A stretch of DNA of 64,000 nucleotides from Alitta virens (lineage: Eukaryota; Annelida; Polychaeta; Phyllodocida; Nereididae), in contig OW028585.1 in the NCBI GenBank assembly GCA_932294295.1, positions 13,300,771-13,364,770 of the forward strand, in the 5' to 3' direction. This document shows positions 11,202-20,510 of the stretch, in pieces. The notes beneath the pieces were generated by a model that was given only the letters and a program-made list of their open reading frames with translations, was not told the origin of the DNA and made no database searches. Each line of letters starts with the position of its first letter. The stretch's first letter is position 1. A program made the position numbers and the translations under genes.

Positions 11202-12714
11202 TTAGTCATAATCAGTAGATATGCGTTTTCTTTTCTTGGGTGGCAATGAGTCATCAGAAATTGATAAATCCAATGGCAGGTCATTGGCACTGGAGCCAGC
11301 ATTGATCTGCAGTCCATCACAATTCGTCATGGATGTGGGGGTGGTAGGCACAACAGGTGACACTGGCCAGGTCAAGGATGATCCAGGGCTGGGTGGTGGT
11401 ACATATGTTGATGTTGCCGCTGGTCTTGTCTGGTGAAGGGGTGCACTGAGGATCATGGGATTGTTCCAAGCAGTTGTTGATGTCGGGGTTGAATGCATTG
11501 TTGGATACTGGTACTGGTACGGGAGAGGGTACATGGGTGATTCGTTCACATTGTATGGCACAAACATGACAGCTGGGGTTGGTTCTGGCATCACATTGAC
11601 AGAGGTAGTTGCCTGTCCATGGCCTTGCAATGACAACTTCAGAGCCATGCTGAGATGCTCTTGTTCCTCTGCAGCATTTCTAGGAACATAATCCTGTTCC
11701 ACAACGGAATTCCCAGAACTTTCTTCATTTTCAAAGACAGGCATGTGTATGCCACGATCTCTCAGGACATCCAAGTGCTGAGATGTCTTTGTCTTTGCTT
11801 TTGAACCAATGACTGGGTTGATTGGCGCCTTCCTATCATACCCAGCAAGTAAATCCTGAATTTCTGGAATTCTTCTTCGTATGTCATGAGGAACTTTGTT
11901 GTTATAAAGTTCTTTCAGCTTCAAAAGATCTGTATACAGTACTCCCTGCCTCTTCTTTTTTCCTGTATCAGTTTGTATTAGATACTTTTCCTCATTGCTG
12001 GCAATCAAAACCTCCTCCATTTGCTGCTCAAAGGACTCCTGGTACTTTTTGGTCATTGTTTTCCTTATGCCAACTGCAGCTTTCAGCTCTTCTAATGTTT
12101 TTCGAATTTTTGACACGATCCCTAGCAGCTTTCAGCTGATTCATCTCGGTTTTGTGCTTTGATGGATCGCCACACATCTCAGCTGAGGTGCAAGCAGTTA
12201 ATTTACAATTTCTCTTTGTGTGTCCTACGAAAAGGTGGCACTTGGAGCACTGTGGCTTGCTGCGATCCCTTACTATTGTTTTATTCTGGTATAGTTCTTC
12301 AAGGGCTTTCTGCGTTGACACTGCAGTTTTGTACTCAGATTCTTTCTTTTGCATGTCTTCATTCAGCTCCTTTACCTCAATATCAAAAGCTGAACAGCTT
12401 TTTTCCGGGAACAATTTCGTGGGCTCCAAGTTACCCATTCGACTTGGACGACCTGTGCTTTCTTGGTTCTCAGGTGTGTTGAAATCCTGCATAATTTTTT
12501 GAGTTCTTGGCGATGACAGCTTCATCAATTCCGTTTTGATCATTCTTTTTTGGATTGGCCCAAGTGGCTTTCCAAACCTATCCAGGTCACTCATCTTCAT
12601 ATATTTTAAACAATTTGTGTTGTAAACATGCAGCTTGATAAATTCCTCGTGAAATGGCACTAAACTTTCATCTATTTCCATCAGCCATTGTTGTATGCTT
12701 TTCATTTCAGCCAT
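11202..12714 (-). pseudogene. Transposon accessory protein: SAM-like, zinc knuckle, UIM-like, NLS; one frameshift
   Basis: The start is the ATG at 12714, with A at -3 and G at +4. The first frame (12714 to about 12110) gives about 200 residues. Residues 6-63 resemble a SAM domain, with WLMEID near the start and LGPIQKRMI near the end. An acidic, coiled segment follows, then a knuckle-like C156-x2-C159-x5-H165-x4-C170 and a second C175, C181, H187 set. Near 12100-12130 the protein-like signal passes to the next frame (open 11202-12131), which continues with a charged coiled segment, a UIM-like helix (11625-11669), a Pro/Thr-rich tail and the basic signal PPKKRKR just before the end. The shift lies close to a run of five A's, so it may be a one-base mutation, an assembly error, or less likely programmed slippage. 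A polyadenylation-type AATAAA lies at 10992-10997. I do not know this protein's function; DNA or partner binding in transposition is an inference. Confidence 0.75.
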
Positions 12715-13152
12715 TTTTGCAAACTGAATGGAAATGAAACTCTTTGACAGAGGGCAAAGGTCAAAGAGTTGGCTCAATTGAAGGACAGGGTCAGGGGGGG
12801 GGGGGGTCAGGTTCAATATACTTGTGAAGACTACTTTGTATAAGTTTTTTTTTACTTGTGTCTAAAACGTAAAACACTACCAATATTTCTGCTAAACATT
12901 TTGCAATGTTAGTGATTTTGGATCAAGGTGGTTAATTAAAGAATATTATTATGAGGCTTTCCCTCCCAGAGCAAGAAAGTGGATCAAGCCAAACTAATGT
13001 GATGCCCTACAGTTTTATTGGTTTTTTCCTGTGGGGTGATGCAGGGCGCCTCTTTTTTCCCGCCATTTGAGGGCATTGACCCCTGCCCTACATGACCTGT
13101 AACAGTGTACACTACTGTGTATGTCATCAGAAAGAAATTCTACTGCTTCAGG
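12715..13152. promoter_or_regulatory. Shared intergenic region of the divergent transposon genes
   Basis: The 438 bp between the two start codons must carry the promoters of both genes. It contains a 13-base G run near 12794-12806 and AT-rich sequence around 12840-12960. No TATA box could be assigned with confidence. Confidence 0.5.
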
Positions 13153-14253
13153 ATGGCAACAAAAAGACGTAACAATAAGGGAAGTGAGTACAACATGGGA
13201 CTTCCTTCAAGTGAAGATCTTCGAAAGCTAATAATTCAGGAATTACTAGATGCAGGTGGCAGTGAAGTGCATGGATTTCTACCCAGAGGTGTAGCTTCTA
13301 GTACTGCAGCTAAATACAAAGTAGATAGAACAACTGTGTACAGAATGTGGGCTCTACACACATCAGTTGGGGATATTACTGCAAAGCCTAGAGGTCGTCC
13401 TACAGGTCCTTTGATCCTCAATGACGATGACTTAAATTACATAGATTATTTGATTAAGTGTCAACCCAGTATTTCTGTGAAAGAAATTCAAACAAAACTG
13501 ATGGTCCATTCGACCAATCCCCACTTAGCAGAACATGGCATTACCATTTCCCGTGTCAGCCATGCTATCAGACATTACCTACCTAGTGGTAAAATGACCT
13601 TGAAAAAAGTAACACATGTTGATGAGCACAGGTTTACTGAGGATAACCTACAATATACACAACAATACATTGACTTTGTGTCTCAGGCGAATCCATTTAA
13701 TCTTAAATATATGGATGAGGCCGGTGTCTGTGTCTCTACTGGAAGGAGGTCATACGGACATGCCCCAAAAGGCCAACGCTGCATTGAAATATCTCGCCAT
13801 ATTGGCAACAACAGGAATTATTCAGTGAACTGGTTAATTGGTGTGGATGGTACTAACTTCTGCAGGATTTTAGAAGGGCCATCCAATGCTGAGCACTACA
13901 TTAACTTTATAACAGAAGCTGCACAGTCCTACAGTGACAACGGCAATCCTGTGCTTAAACCAGGAGACATTTTACTTGTGGACAATTTAAGTTACCACCA
14001 CAATGAAGGTGACAGGGTTTTGCGTCCATTTTTGGCCCAGCATGGTGTACAATACGGATTTACTCCTAGAAGATCTCCATTTTTTAATCCTATTGAGGAA
14101 TGTTTTTCCCAACTAAAATCTAAACTAAAATCACCAGAACTTTCTGACTTATTACATAGAAATGTACCTCTTGCTGTGCATTTGTCTTCTCAGGCTGTGA
14201 CTAACAACAACATATTGAATTATTATAGAAATACTGGAGTAATAAATGTGTGA
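13153..14253 (+). CDS. DDE transposase (DD37E), intact, 366 aa
   Basis: This is the cut-and-paste transposase of the element. The ATG at 13153 has a good context (A at -3, G at +4); the frame is open further upstream but has no ATG there. The N-terminal half has two helix-turn-helix-like segments (about residues 20-70 and 88-142), separated by an AT-hook-like KPRGRPTGP at 78-86, as in IS630/Tc1 relatives. The catalytic core shows MDEAG (D188), LLVDN (D277) and FNPIEE (E315). There are 37 residues between the second Asp and the Glu, so the triad is DD37E. The frame has no stops, and the terminal repeats are intact, so the copy could be active or recently active. Closest family unknown without a search. 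Confidence 0.95.
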   Translation: MATKRRNNKGSEYNMGLPSSEDLRKLIIQELLDAGGSEVHGFLPRGVASSTAAKYKVDRTTVYRMWALHTSVGDITAKPRGRPTGPLILNDDDLNYIDYLIKCQPSISVKEIQTKLMVHSTNPHLAEHGITISRVSHAIRHYLPSGKMTLKKVTHVDEHRFTEDNLQYTQQYIDFVSQANPFNLKYMDEAGVCVSTGRRSYGHAPKGQRCIEISRHIGNNRNYSVNWLIGVDGTNFCRILEGPSNAEHYINFITEAAQSYSDNGNPVLKPGDILLVDNLSYHHNEGDRVLRPFLAQHGVQYGFTPRRSPFFNPIEECFSQLKSKLKSPELSDLLHRNVPLAVHLSSQAVTNNNILNYYRNTGVINV

Positions 14254-14468
14254 AAACATTCTGTCAATTTTATCATTCAATGGATTTTGGGTATGTATAT
14301 TCTCCTTCATGTTTACAACGACCTAAATAGTTCAATTCCAACACATTATATTGAGGGTAAGTGTTTTCCTAGTGGGGTGAAATGAAACTTGGTTAATGAT
14401 TTTACAACTCTTGTCTGTGGCTTGTCAAACTTTCGATCGCAATGGACAGTAAACTTTTTGAATGATAG

Positions 14469-14497
14469 AAGTGTTGCTGCTTAAACGATAATAGCTG
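14469..14497 (-). repeat. Right terminal inverted repeat of the two-gene transposon
   Basis: Inverse of 10705-10733, ending at the TA duplication at 14498-14499. It lies 215 bp downstream of the transposase stop codon. Confidence 0.95.
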
Positions 14498-14499
14498 TA

Positions 14500-14880
14500 G
14501 GCCACCCAGCTGCTATACATGCAAGTTCCCAAGCTGCTCGCAGCGCCTCCACTCCTCCGTCATTGTGCACCCCGACTTGCACCTCCCCCTTGTGAGCAAG
14601 TTGGCAAGTTCCTATGCACCTTACCGGCAATACAGTCTCTTCGGCTTGCCATGATTATCAGCGCCCCCTTGCGTCGCGCAGAGACTGCCGGCAATAATTC
14701 AACAAAAGTAGGGCATTATTCGTAAGAAGTAGGCCTACTCAAAGAATATATGCATTTATTTTTGAGTGGGGGGGGGGGGGGCAAGGGGGGTTCCTGAGCA
14801 TTGCATTACAAGCAGTCTTACCCCAAAACAGTTGTCAGGAAATTTAAACATAGTCTGCTTCATCAGCAAATTTACAATTT
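14500..14880. other. GC-richer unassigned flank of the transposon
   Basis: A short GC-rich block (about 14500-14690) contains related words, with CCGGCAAT twice and AAGTTCCYA twice, suggesting a degraded repeat. A 13-base G run lies near 14768-14780. No gene is supported. Confidence 0.4.
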
Positions 14881-14889
14881 TGAATATTG

Positions 14890-15062
14890 TGGTAGGGCAT
14901 TATGTCATGTATTTCTGCACTTGATGGGCTAATTATGACAGGCAGCGACCATGGCGATGAAATGATAGATGAAACAACCATCCAACTTAGCCTTGAGCGG
15001 GAATTGAACCCGGGACCCAGTGGTTGGAAGCCTAGCGTGCTACCACTGAGCTCGGCCCTCAC
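14890..15062 (-). mobile_element. tRNA-headed SINE, minus-strand copy
   Basis: Read on the minus strand, the head carries a tRNA-like A-box region and the B box GGGTTCAATTCCC (around 15000-15015). It is followed by the same body as the 18363-18557 copy: a TAAGTTGGATGG segment, an ATCTATCATTTCATCGCCATGG segment, and the CTGTCATAATTAGCCCATCA segment. Confidence 0.8.
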
Positions 15063-15216
15063 CCCTGGATGTCACTTTAGTTGAGCTAATATTATCAGCA
15101 CTCTTCTACACACCACCAGTCAACCACAGCACGGGCCTCGGAACGCCACTTACAGCTCACAATTCCGCATTATAGAGCAGTTTTACCAACATACAGAATG
15201 TTCATTGTCAGCATGG

Positions 15217-15305
15217 GTGTATGTTGGGTGGCTACATTGCTTGTTCGATGGCTGCAGTGTATGTTGGACAGCTGCAGTATATGTTGGATGGCTGCAATGT
15301 ATATT
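15217..15305. repeat. ~20-bp minisatellite, TGTATGTTGGATGGCTGCAG units
   Basis: Four to five degenerate copies of a unit close to TGTATGTTGGATGGCTGCAG. No coding context. Confidence 0.8.
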
Positions 15306-15435
15306 GTACCATAAGTGGAGAATATAAGCAATGATGGATGGTACATGTCGTCCTACATAGATTTTTGTGGGATTCGTCCACTGGTGTTATAATAAACCTA
15401 GCTTCCAGGTTAAAAAGTCATTAAACAACATACAA

Positions 15436-15510
15436 CCATCCTCTCAAGTCCTAATCAGCTCATCAGGGGCAGAAATACAGGATGTAAAACCCTTATCCAC
15501 CCACCCACTC
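15436..15510 (+). mobile_element. SINE tail fragment, same family as 18363-18557
   Basis: Shares GTCCTAATCAGCTCATCAGG and GCAGAAATACAGGATGTAAA, and ends in CCACCCACCCAC, with the 3' half of the full-length copy. It is separated from the tRNA-like head and is a 5'-truncated copy. Confidence 0.7.
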
Positions 15511-16080
15511 AATGATTAGATTCGCCAGTTGACGCCTCTGATTTGATGTTTATAACTTTATTATTTATTTTGACCGCAAAAAAAAAATTATGTTTATATT
15601 TCAAGTTTCAAGACACAGCAAATAGCATACAGCTCAGAGTAAAATGACTTCTATATAACAAATGGTATATTCCTTATTTTGATTAACAAACCCAGCGATT
15701 TCAAGAAACGCATTGACCTGATTGGCTCTGCATTTTTGTAAAATTTACAGTAAGATGTTTTACATATTGTAAAAATATACATGCAATGAAACTTGATAGA
15801 TTGATAACTGTGAGAATGACTAAACTAATAAGCAATCAAAATTGTATTTTGCTGTGATATTTCCCTGTAATCTGAAAACACATTGGAGCAGTATTTTGTA
15901 CATTTTATGGTATTTTACTGACTACAATAAAGTTTTACATTTCAGTTAAGGGCTGGTAATGACTTTTACAATACCATAGCATTCGGAAATGACCAGAGAG
16001 AATGTTCGGATGACATAATGTATCAGCTGTGTAAAAATCAACAGCAAAAAGTCATAGCAGGCTCGGTTTTTAACTAAATT

Positions 16081-16902
16081 CTATAAATTTCTACGACTTG
16101 AGTCTAACCACCATGATATCACAGTTCCATTTATTTGAACAGTTTCATTAATTCCACCCACTACCATTTCTCTATAAACAAAAGGAAAATACTGCTTGAG
16201 ATAATGACAGTCAATGCTAATTGGCCACAAGGCTGTTTCTGTATTATGTCTTCTCTTCGTCGTTTCACACTGGTGCAGAGAGTACGTTTTGCTTACAACT
16301 TTTTCAATGTTTCGAGGCGTGTTTACCATCCGTCCAAAGAAGGGTCTTTTTGTCAATGGAAACACATCATCCTTTTCGAAGAAGTACTCAAGACCCCATC
16401 CTTCCACACTGTCGCGCAAAATGCCATTTTCCTCATCGTAGAAGAATACATCGATGAACGGATATTTCCAGTCTGGTATTGTGTTTTCCAATGTCACAAT
16501 TTCCGCCGATTTGGTAGAGAATATTTTCCACGGTAATAAACTGGTGTAAATATCATATCCTTGTGGTAAGTTCTCCATAGCTTTTCTTACAGTGCTTTTC
16601 TGTGTCGAGGGCAGAATAAAATCGATATCATCATCCCATGGGATTATGTTATGATGTCGTAATGATCCAAGCAATGATCCGGAATATAGCCAGTATGTCA
16701 GGTTATGTTTTTCAACCATTGATAAAAATGTGTTGACTAGATCATGCAAAATTGCCTTATCATTGTCAGCCAATGCATAGCGAAACTTTGCTAGTCTTTG
16801 TGATCGTCTCCTTTGTTCGTCATTTATGTAAGTAGACAATAAAATGAATGAAAAGATCATGATTCCTGCTGTCCTCAACTTTCTTTTTAATCCAGACTTC
16901 AT
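16081..16902 (-). CDS. LicD-family (fukutin/FKRP-type) type II membrane protein, last coding exon
   Basis: LicD-family proteins transfer phospho-sugars or phosphocholine to glycans; animal members are Golgi type II proteins. The ATG at 16902 gives 273 residues ending at TAG (16081-16083). A short basic N terminus is followed by one membrane segment (about residues 12-26), then lumenal sequence. The LicD signature is clear: GSLLGSLRH at 75-83 and PWDDDIDF at 88-95, whose aspartates are the metal/nucleotide-binding residues of this fold. On the minus strand a pyrimidine-rich tract and AG sit 20 bases upstream of the ATG (exon begins about 16922), so at least one 5' noncoding exon lies to the right. 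The coding part is intronless. The exact donor and acceptor glycan cannot be told from sequence. Confidence 0.88.
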   Translation of the reverse strand: MKSGLKRKLRTAGIMIFSFILLSTYINDEQRRRSQRLAKFRYALADNDKAILHDLVNTFLSMVEKHNLTYWLYSGSLLGSLRHHNIIPWDDDIDFILPSTQKSTVRKAMENLPQGYDIYTSLLPWKIFSTKSAEIVTLENTIPDWKYPFIDVFFYDEENGILRDSVEGWGLEYFFEKDDVFPLTKRPFFGRMVNTPRNIEKVVSKTYSLHQCETTKRRHNTETALWPISIDCHYLKQYFPFVYREMVVGGINETVQINGTVISWWLDSSRRNL

Positions 16903-16922
16903 TTTCTGAGAGATTTTCAAAC

Positions 16923-18347
16923 CTAAAAAAGAAATAAAAGATAGAATTCAGACAAACTAAGTTATCAAACTGAACATATTGATTTTATAGACTACAGTGT
17001 ATTTATTGGGGATGTGTAGAAAGGTATAAACACATACACATCTATCTGCTTTGCAAAAATGACTTCATAGAATATGCTTAATACCAGAACTGAATATTCA
17101 CATGTTAATACTTAACAATCCTCATAACACACAAAGATCCTTCTAAATACCTGTGCATATTTTTTTGTGCACTCCTTTACTTTGCTAACTCATATATTTC
17201 CAATATAATTCTGATCTGGGCAGACTAATTCAGTGACTCTTTCTGAAGCTGATTTGGTGACGTCGTAATTGCAGCTTGATTGTAATGTAACAATGGACCA
17301 TTGGGAGGTTTGCTGTTTTGAGATTGGTTGATTCTGTGTACTTGCCATCCTCCGTGAAATATTTATCAATTAATGTTGCAAAGGTGGCTTCTCAATTGCG
17401 GAAATGCAATTCCATGGAGGAGTCTCCTTTGCATATATGTTGAAATTTAAACTGTGCCAGAAGTTTTTCTCTCTCTCTAACCCGTACTATTTGTGAAAAT
17501 TAACTGAGTCGGAGTCTGAGTCATGATGAGGCGGTGGAACACAACCTGTATACTACCCTAAAGCTGCTTGCTGATCATAACCAGACACATGCACACCAAA
17601 TGTTGTCAGCCAGATAAAAAATGCCACATGGCACCGGACCCAAAGAATTATTTACTAATGCTGCAGACGTGAGATGGTTTACTGGGCCTTACAAGACTCA
17701 AGATTATTCACTCTATTTTCCATATCTTTGTGAAACAGTGCCGGGATTAACATAGGGTCCAGCGGGGCTATGGCCCTGTGCTCAAAGATCCAAGGGGGCC
17801 CTTTCTTAAAAAAATATATATATCTTGATTATAAAAAAACTAGATACAGCCTGAACATACAGGCATCCTGGAATGCAATTTCCAAGATGAACTATGGTTT
17901 CGAATTATAATTGATATCAATGATAAGCTTTATAGCATGAATCCTTGGGGCGAGGACGAAAGCCCTGCTACCCTTTAATTGTGAATAATGACTTCATAAT
18001 ATTCGGCTACACCTTGTTCTATATAAAAATGCTAAGTTGTGTGCTATTTACAACATGTTTGAATGATAAAATTTCAGTCAGTTCATCAGTAGGTTTCTGG
18101 TTTAGCTGGTATACCTAGAAAGTACAAGAAATGTCCAACCATTTGGTGACTGTCCTGCCTTTCCAGAATCAGCGAATGATAGAACATAACTATTTTTCTG
18201 CTTGACACCTCTGAAACATGCTATGGCCCACGGGCGCAGGTTTCTCATTTGTTTAAGGGGTAAGGGATGAAATCTTCCCAACAAGTGTTTGAAAATCAAC
18301 ACTTTTTTGTTACACTTTATGAGCGTGTTGAAATGTTTAAGACAATT
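16923..18347. other. Upstream intron/flank of the LicD gene, no other gene seen
   Basis: AT-rich sequence without a protein-like frame. It should contain the 5' untranslated exon and promoter of the minus-strand LicD gene, but I could not place them. The sequence around 17750-17830 looks like an old dispersed repeat. Confidence 0.4.
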
Positions 18348-18362
18348 AGGATAAACATGTTG

Positions 18363-18557
18363 GGGCGGAGGCCTAGCTCCGAGGTAGCGCTCTGGGCTTC
18401 CAACCGCTGGGTCCCGGGTTCGATTCCCGTTCGAGCCTAAGTTGGATGGCTGTTTCATCCTTCGTCTCATTGCCATGGTCTCTGCCTGTCCTAATTAGCC
18501 CAATTGGTGCAGAAATACAGGACGTAAAGCCCTAATCACCCACCCACCCACCCACCC
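18363..18557 (+). mobile_element. Full-length tRNA-derived SINE with 15-bp target duplication
   Basis: Flanked by AGGATAAACATGTTG at 18348-18362 and 18558-18572, a perfect 15-bp target-site duplication. The head has an A-box-like TAGCTCCGAGGTAGCGC and the B box GGTTCGATTCC, so it is tRNA-derived and polymerase III driven. The body is unrelated to tRNA, and the 3' end is a run of CACC units. Mobilisation would have needed a LINE in trans. Related copies: 14890-15062 and 15436-15510. Confidence 0.95.
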
Positions 18558-18559
18558 AG

Positions 18560-18760
18560 GATAAACATGTTGAGGTGTTTATGAAAAACATCCTGATATA
18601 GGCTTGTTATTAACACTATAACATGTTTAACAAGGATGAAGTGTTTATAATCAAGCACTTCAGTCTCCAACATGTCTAACAACGATGAAGTGTTTATATC
18701 AAATGTGTCAGTGTGCAACATGTTTAACAAGTGAAGTGTTTATATCAAAACATCTCACTG
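18560..18760. repeat. ~58-bp tandem repeat, AACATGTTTAACAAGGATGAAG units
   Basis: At least three degenerate units containing AACATGTTTAACAA and GATGAAGTGTTTATA. Related sequence lies left of the SINE (18325-18362), so the SINE landed inside this array. Confidence 0.8.
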
Positions 18761-19024
18761 TGTAGGCTATCTTTAACGAATGCATGGCAGTTGAACCCTC
18801 TGTATCAATCTTCTTTAGAGCAACTCCTGGTGCGGAACATTGTCAACCTGCAAGTGAAATGGAAAATGTATTCTAATTCACAATCAATGTCTGAAGTATT
18901 GGGACATTTCATAAATACCGGGAAAAAATTATTTCTGTGGGGGTACAATATTTTGGTGAGAGCATGGTTACTTCTGTGAGTGAAGAACATATCAATGGAA
19001 TATTACTTAGGGTTGGGGTTCTGT

Positions 19025-19610
19025 AACTTTTATGGTTGCATTGGGGTAATTGCCATATGATGGGGTAAAATGCTATAACTAATGTTTGGGGGATCAGATC
19101 TTTGCCCAACTTGGTTCATATGCTCTACAGGGTGAAACTGATTGAAATTTCTGAAACTTATGTTGTTGTGATGGGGTAATCTTCCCTTGGGGTAATACCC
19201 CATGATGGGGTAAAATGCTGTAACTTCTGTTGGGGTGATCAGTTCTTCACTGAATTTGGTTTGTATGCTATACAGGGTGTTACCATCCTGTTATTACAAT
19301 TTCATGGTTGCCATGGGGTTATTACCCCATACTGGGTGAAATGCTCTAACTTCTGTTTGGGCGACTGGATTTGCTGCAAGTTTGGTTTGTATACTCTACA
19401 GGGTGTTACTATCATGTTTTAGCACTTTCAGGGTTTTTGTAGGGTAATTAACCCCATGATGGGGTAAAATGCTATACATTTTGTTTGGGTGTTGAGTCTT
19501 CACTGAAATTGGTTTGTATACTCTGCAGGATGTAAGCATCATGCTTTAAACACAGACGCTGTGGGGTAATTACCCATGATGGGGCGGAGGGGCAGGCGGG
19601 AGGGCGGGTG
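19025..19610. repeat. Tandem array, ~120-145 bp units with GGGGTAATTACCCC
   Basis: About five units marked by ATGATGGGGTAAAATGCT at about 19058, 19202, 19331, 19453 and 19575 (the last two or three are degraded). Each also carries a TTGGTTTGTATRCTCTACAG word. The repeat GGGGTAATTACCCC is itself palindromic. The units end in a GGCGGGCGGGC patch (about 19585-19630). No open frame runs through the array, so I treat it as non-coding. Confidence 0.85.
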
Positions 19611-19649
19611 GATGAGCGGGCGGGCGGGCAGGTGTAACACTTTCATATC

Positions 19650-20510
19650 CGGGGCAGAAATCTAAAATTAATGCACTTACCCTACCGAAATTTTGTACAG
19701 TAATACTCTATATGGCCTAGTGGTGCCTTTTGATAGTCACATTGACAAATGTTGGCTATGTTATACAATTGGGAAAATTTAGAAATTTTTAATATTTTTG
19801 TTTCTGGAGCAGAACTCTGACACAACTGCACCTACATTCTTAAAACTTTGTCATAATATATCTAGAATAGTGTAGTGGTGCCTTTTGGGGGTCTCATGGC
19901 CGTAACTACTATAGAATTGTCAAAATTAGGGCAATAGGGAACATTCATACTTTTTCAAACCTCCATATAAAAGACACTATTTACCTTACATGAATGAAAT
20001 TGTATCAATAACATATCTAAATTATAGTATTTTCACTTTTTAAACTTCATTTTGATATTCATTTCATACTAATTACAAAATAATAGAAAATAAGAAAAAA
20101 TGCTTAAAATTGTGTTAAATTGTGTTTTCGGAGCAGAACTCTACCATTAATGCACTTATCCTGACAAAATTGAATATGTTATTATTCTATATAGCTTAGC
20201 TGTGCATTTTGATAGTCACATTGACATATCTGAGTTGTGTTTTAAAATATTTAGAGAAAAATGAAAAAAATGAAATAAAAAATTCTGTTTACAGATCAGG
20301 GCTCACACACTACTGCACCTACATGCATACAAAGCTTAGCAAGAATATGTCTTAAATAGTGTGGATATAAATTTTTGGGGTTTCATGACCATTTATGACG
20401 GATAATTCTATTTAATAAGGAAAATATGAAAATTTGGACAGATACTCTTTCAAACTCTCATATGACTCTATGATCCTTACATCAGTAAAATTTGGCCAAT
20501 GATATATCTA
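19650..20510. repeat. Two diverged tandem copies of a ~480-bp unit
   Basis: Unit 1 starts near 19654 and unit 2 near 20133. Matching landmarks include TTAATGCACTTA, TTGATAGTCACATTGAC, CTGCACCTACAT and a GGGKTTTCATGACC segment. Unit 2 is cut off at about 20510, where a retrotransposon sequence begins. Confidence 0.8.

Larger units (their letters stand above)
10705..14497. mobile_element. Two-gene Tc1/mariner-IS630-like DNA transposon, ~3.8 kb
   Basis: The ends are inverted copies beginning CAGCTATTATCGTTTAAG, identical for about 29 bp (10705-10733 and 14469-14497). A weaker match including AAAGTTTGA continues inward. Each end abuts TA (10703-10704 and 14498-14499), the target duplication used by Tc1/mariner elements. 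Inside are two divergent genes: a frameshifted accessory gene on the minus strand and an intact DDE transposase on the plus strand. They share a 438-bp intergenic segment (12715-13152) that must hold both promoters. Terminal-repeat identity and the intact transposase suggest a fairly young copy. Confidence 0.95.

Noticed and set aside
11221..11691. Plus-strand frames opposite the accessory gene
   Set aside because: They are antisense shadows of the 3' half of the accessory protein; only the minus-strand frame shows motifs.
13105..13152. Upstream extension of the transposase frame
   Set aside because: The frame is open, but its first codon is GTG; the first ATG is 13153, with good context.
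18363..18440. Functional tRNA gene
   Set aside because: A and B boxes are present, but the sequence continues into a SINE body with a CACC tail and target duplications.
19025..19610. CRISPR-like array
   Set aside because: Units are directly adjacent and diverged along their whole length, with no constant repeat/unique spacer pattern; the genome is eukaryotic.
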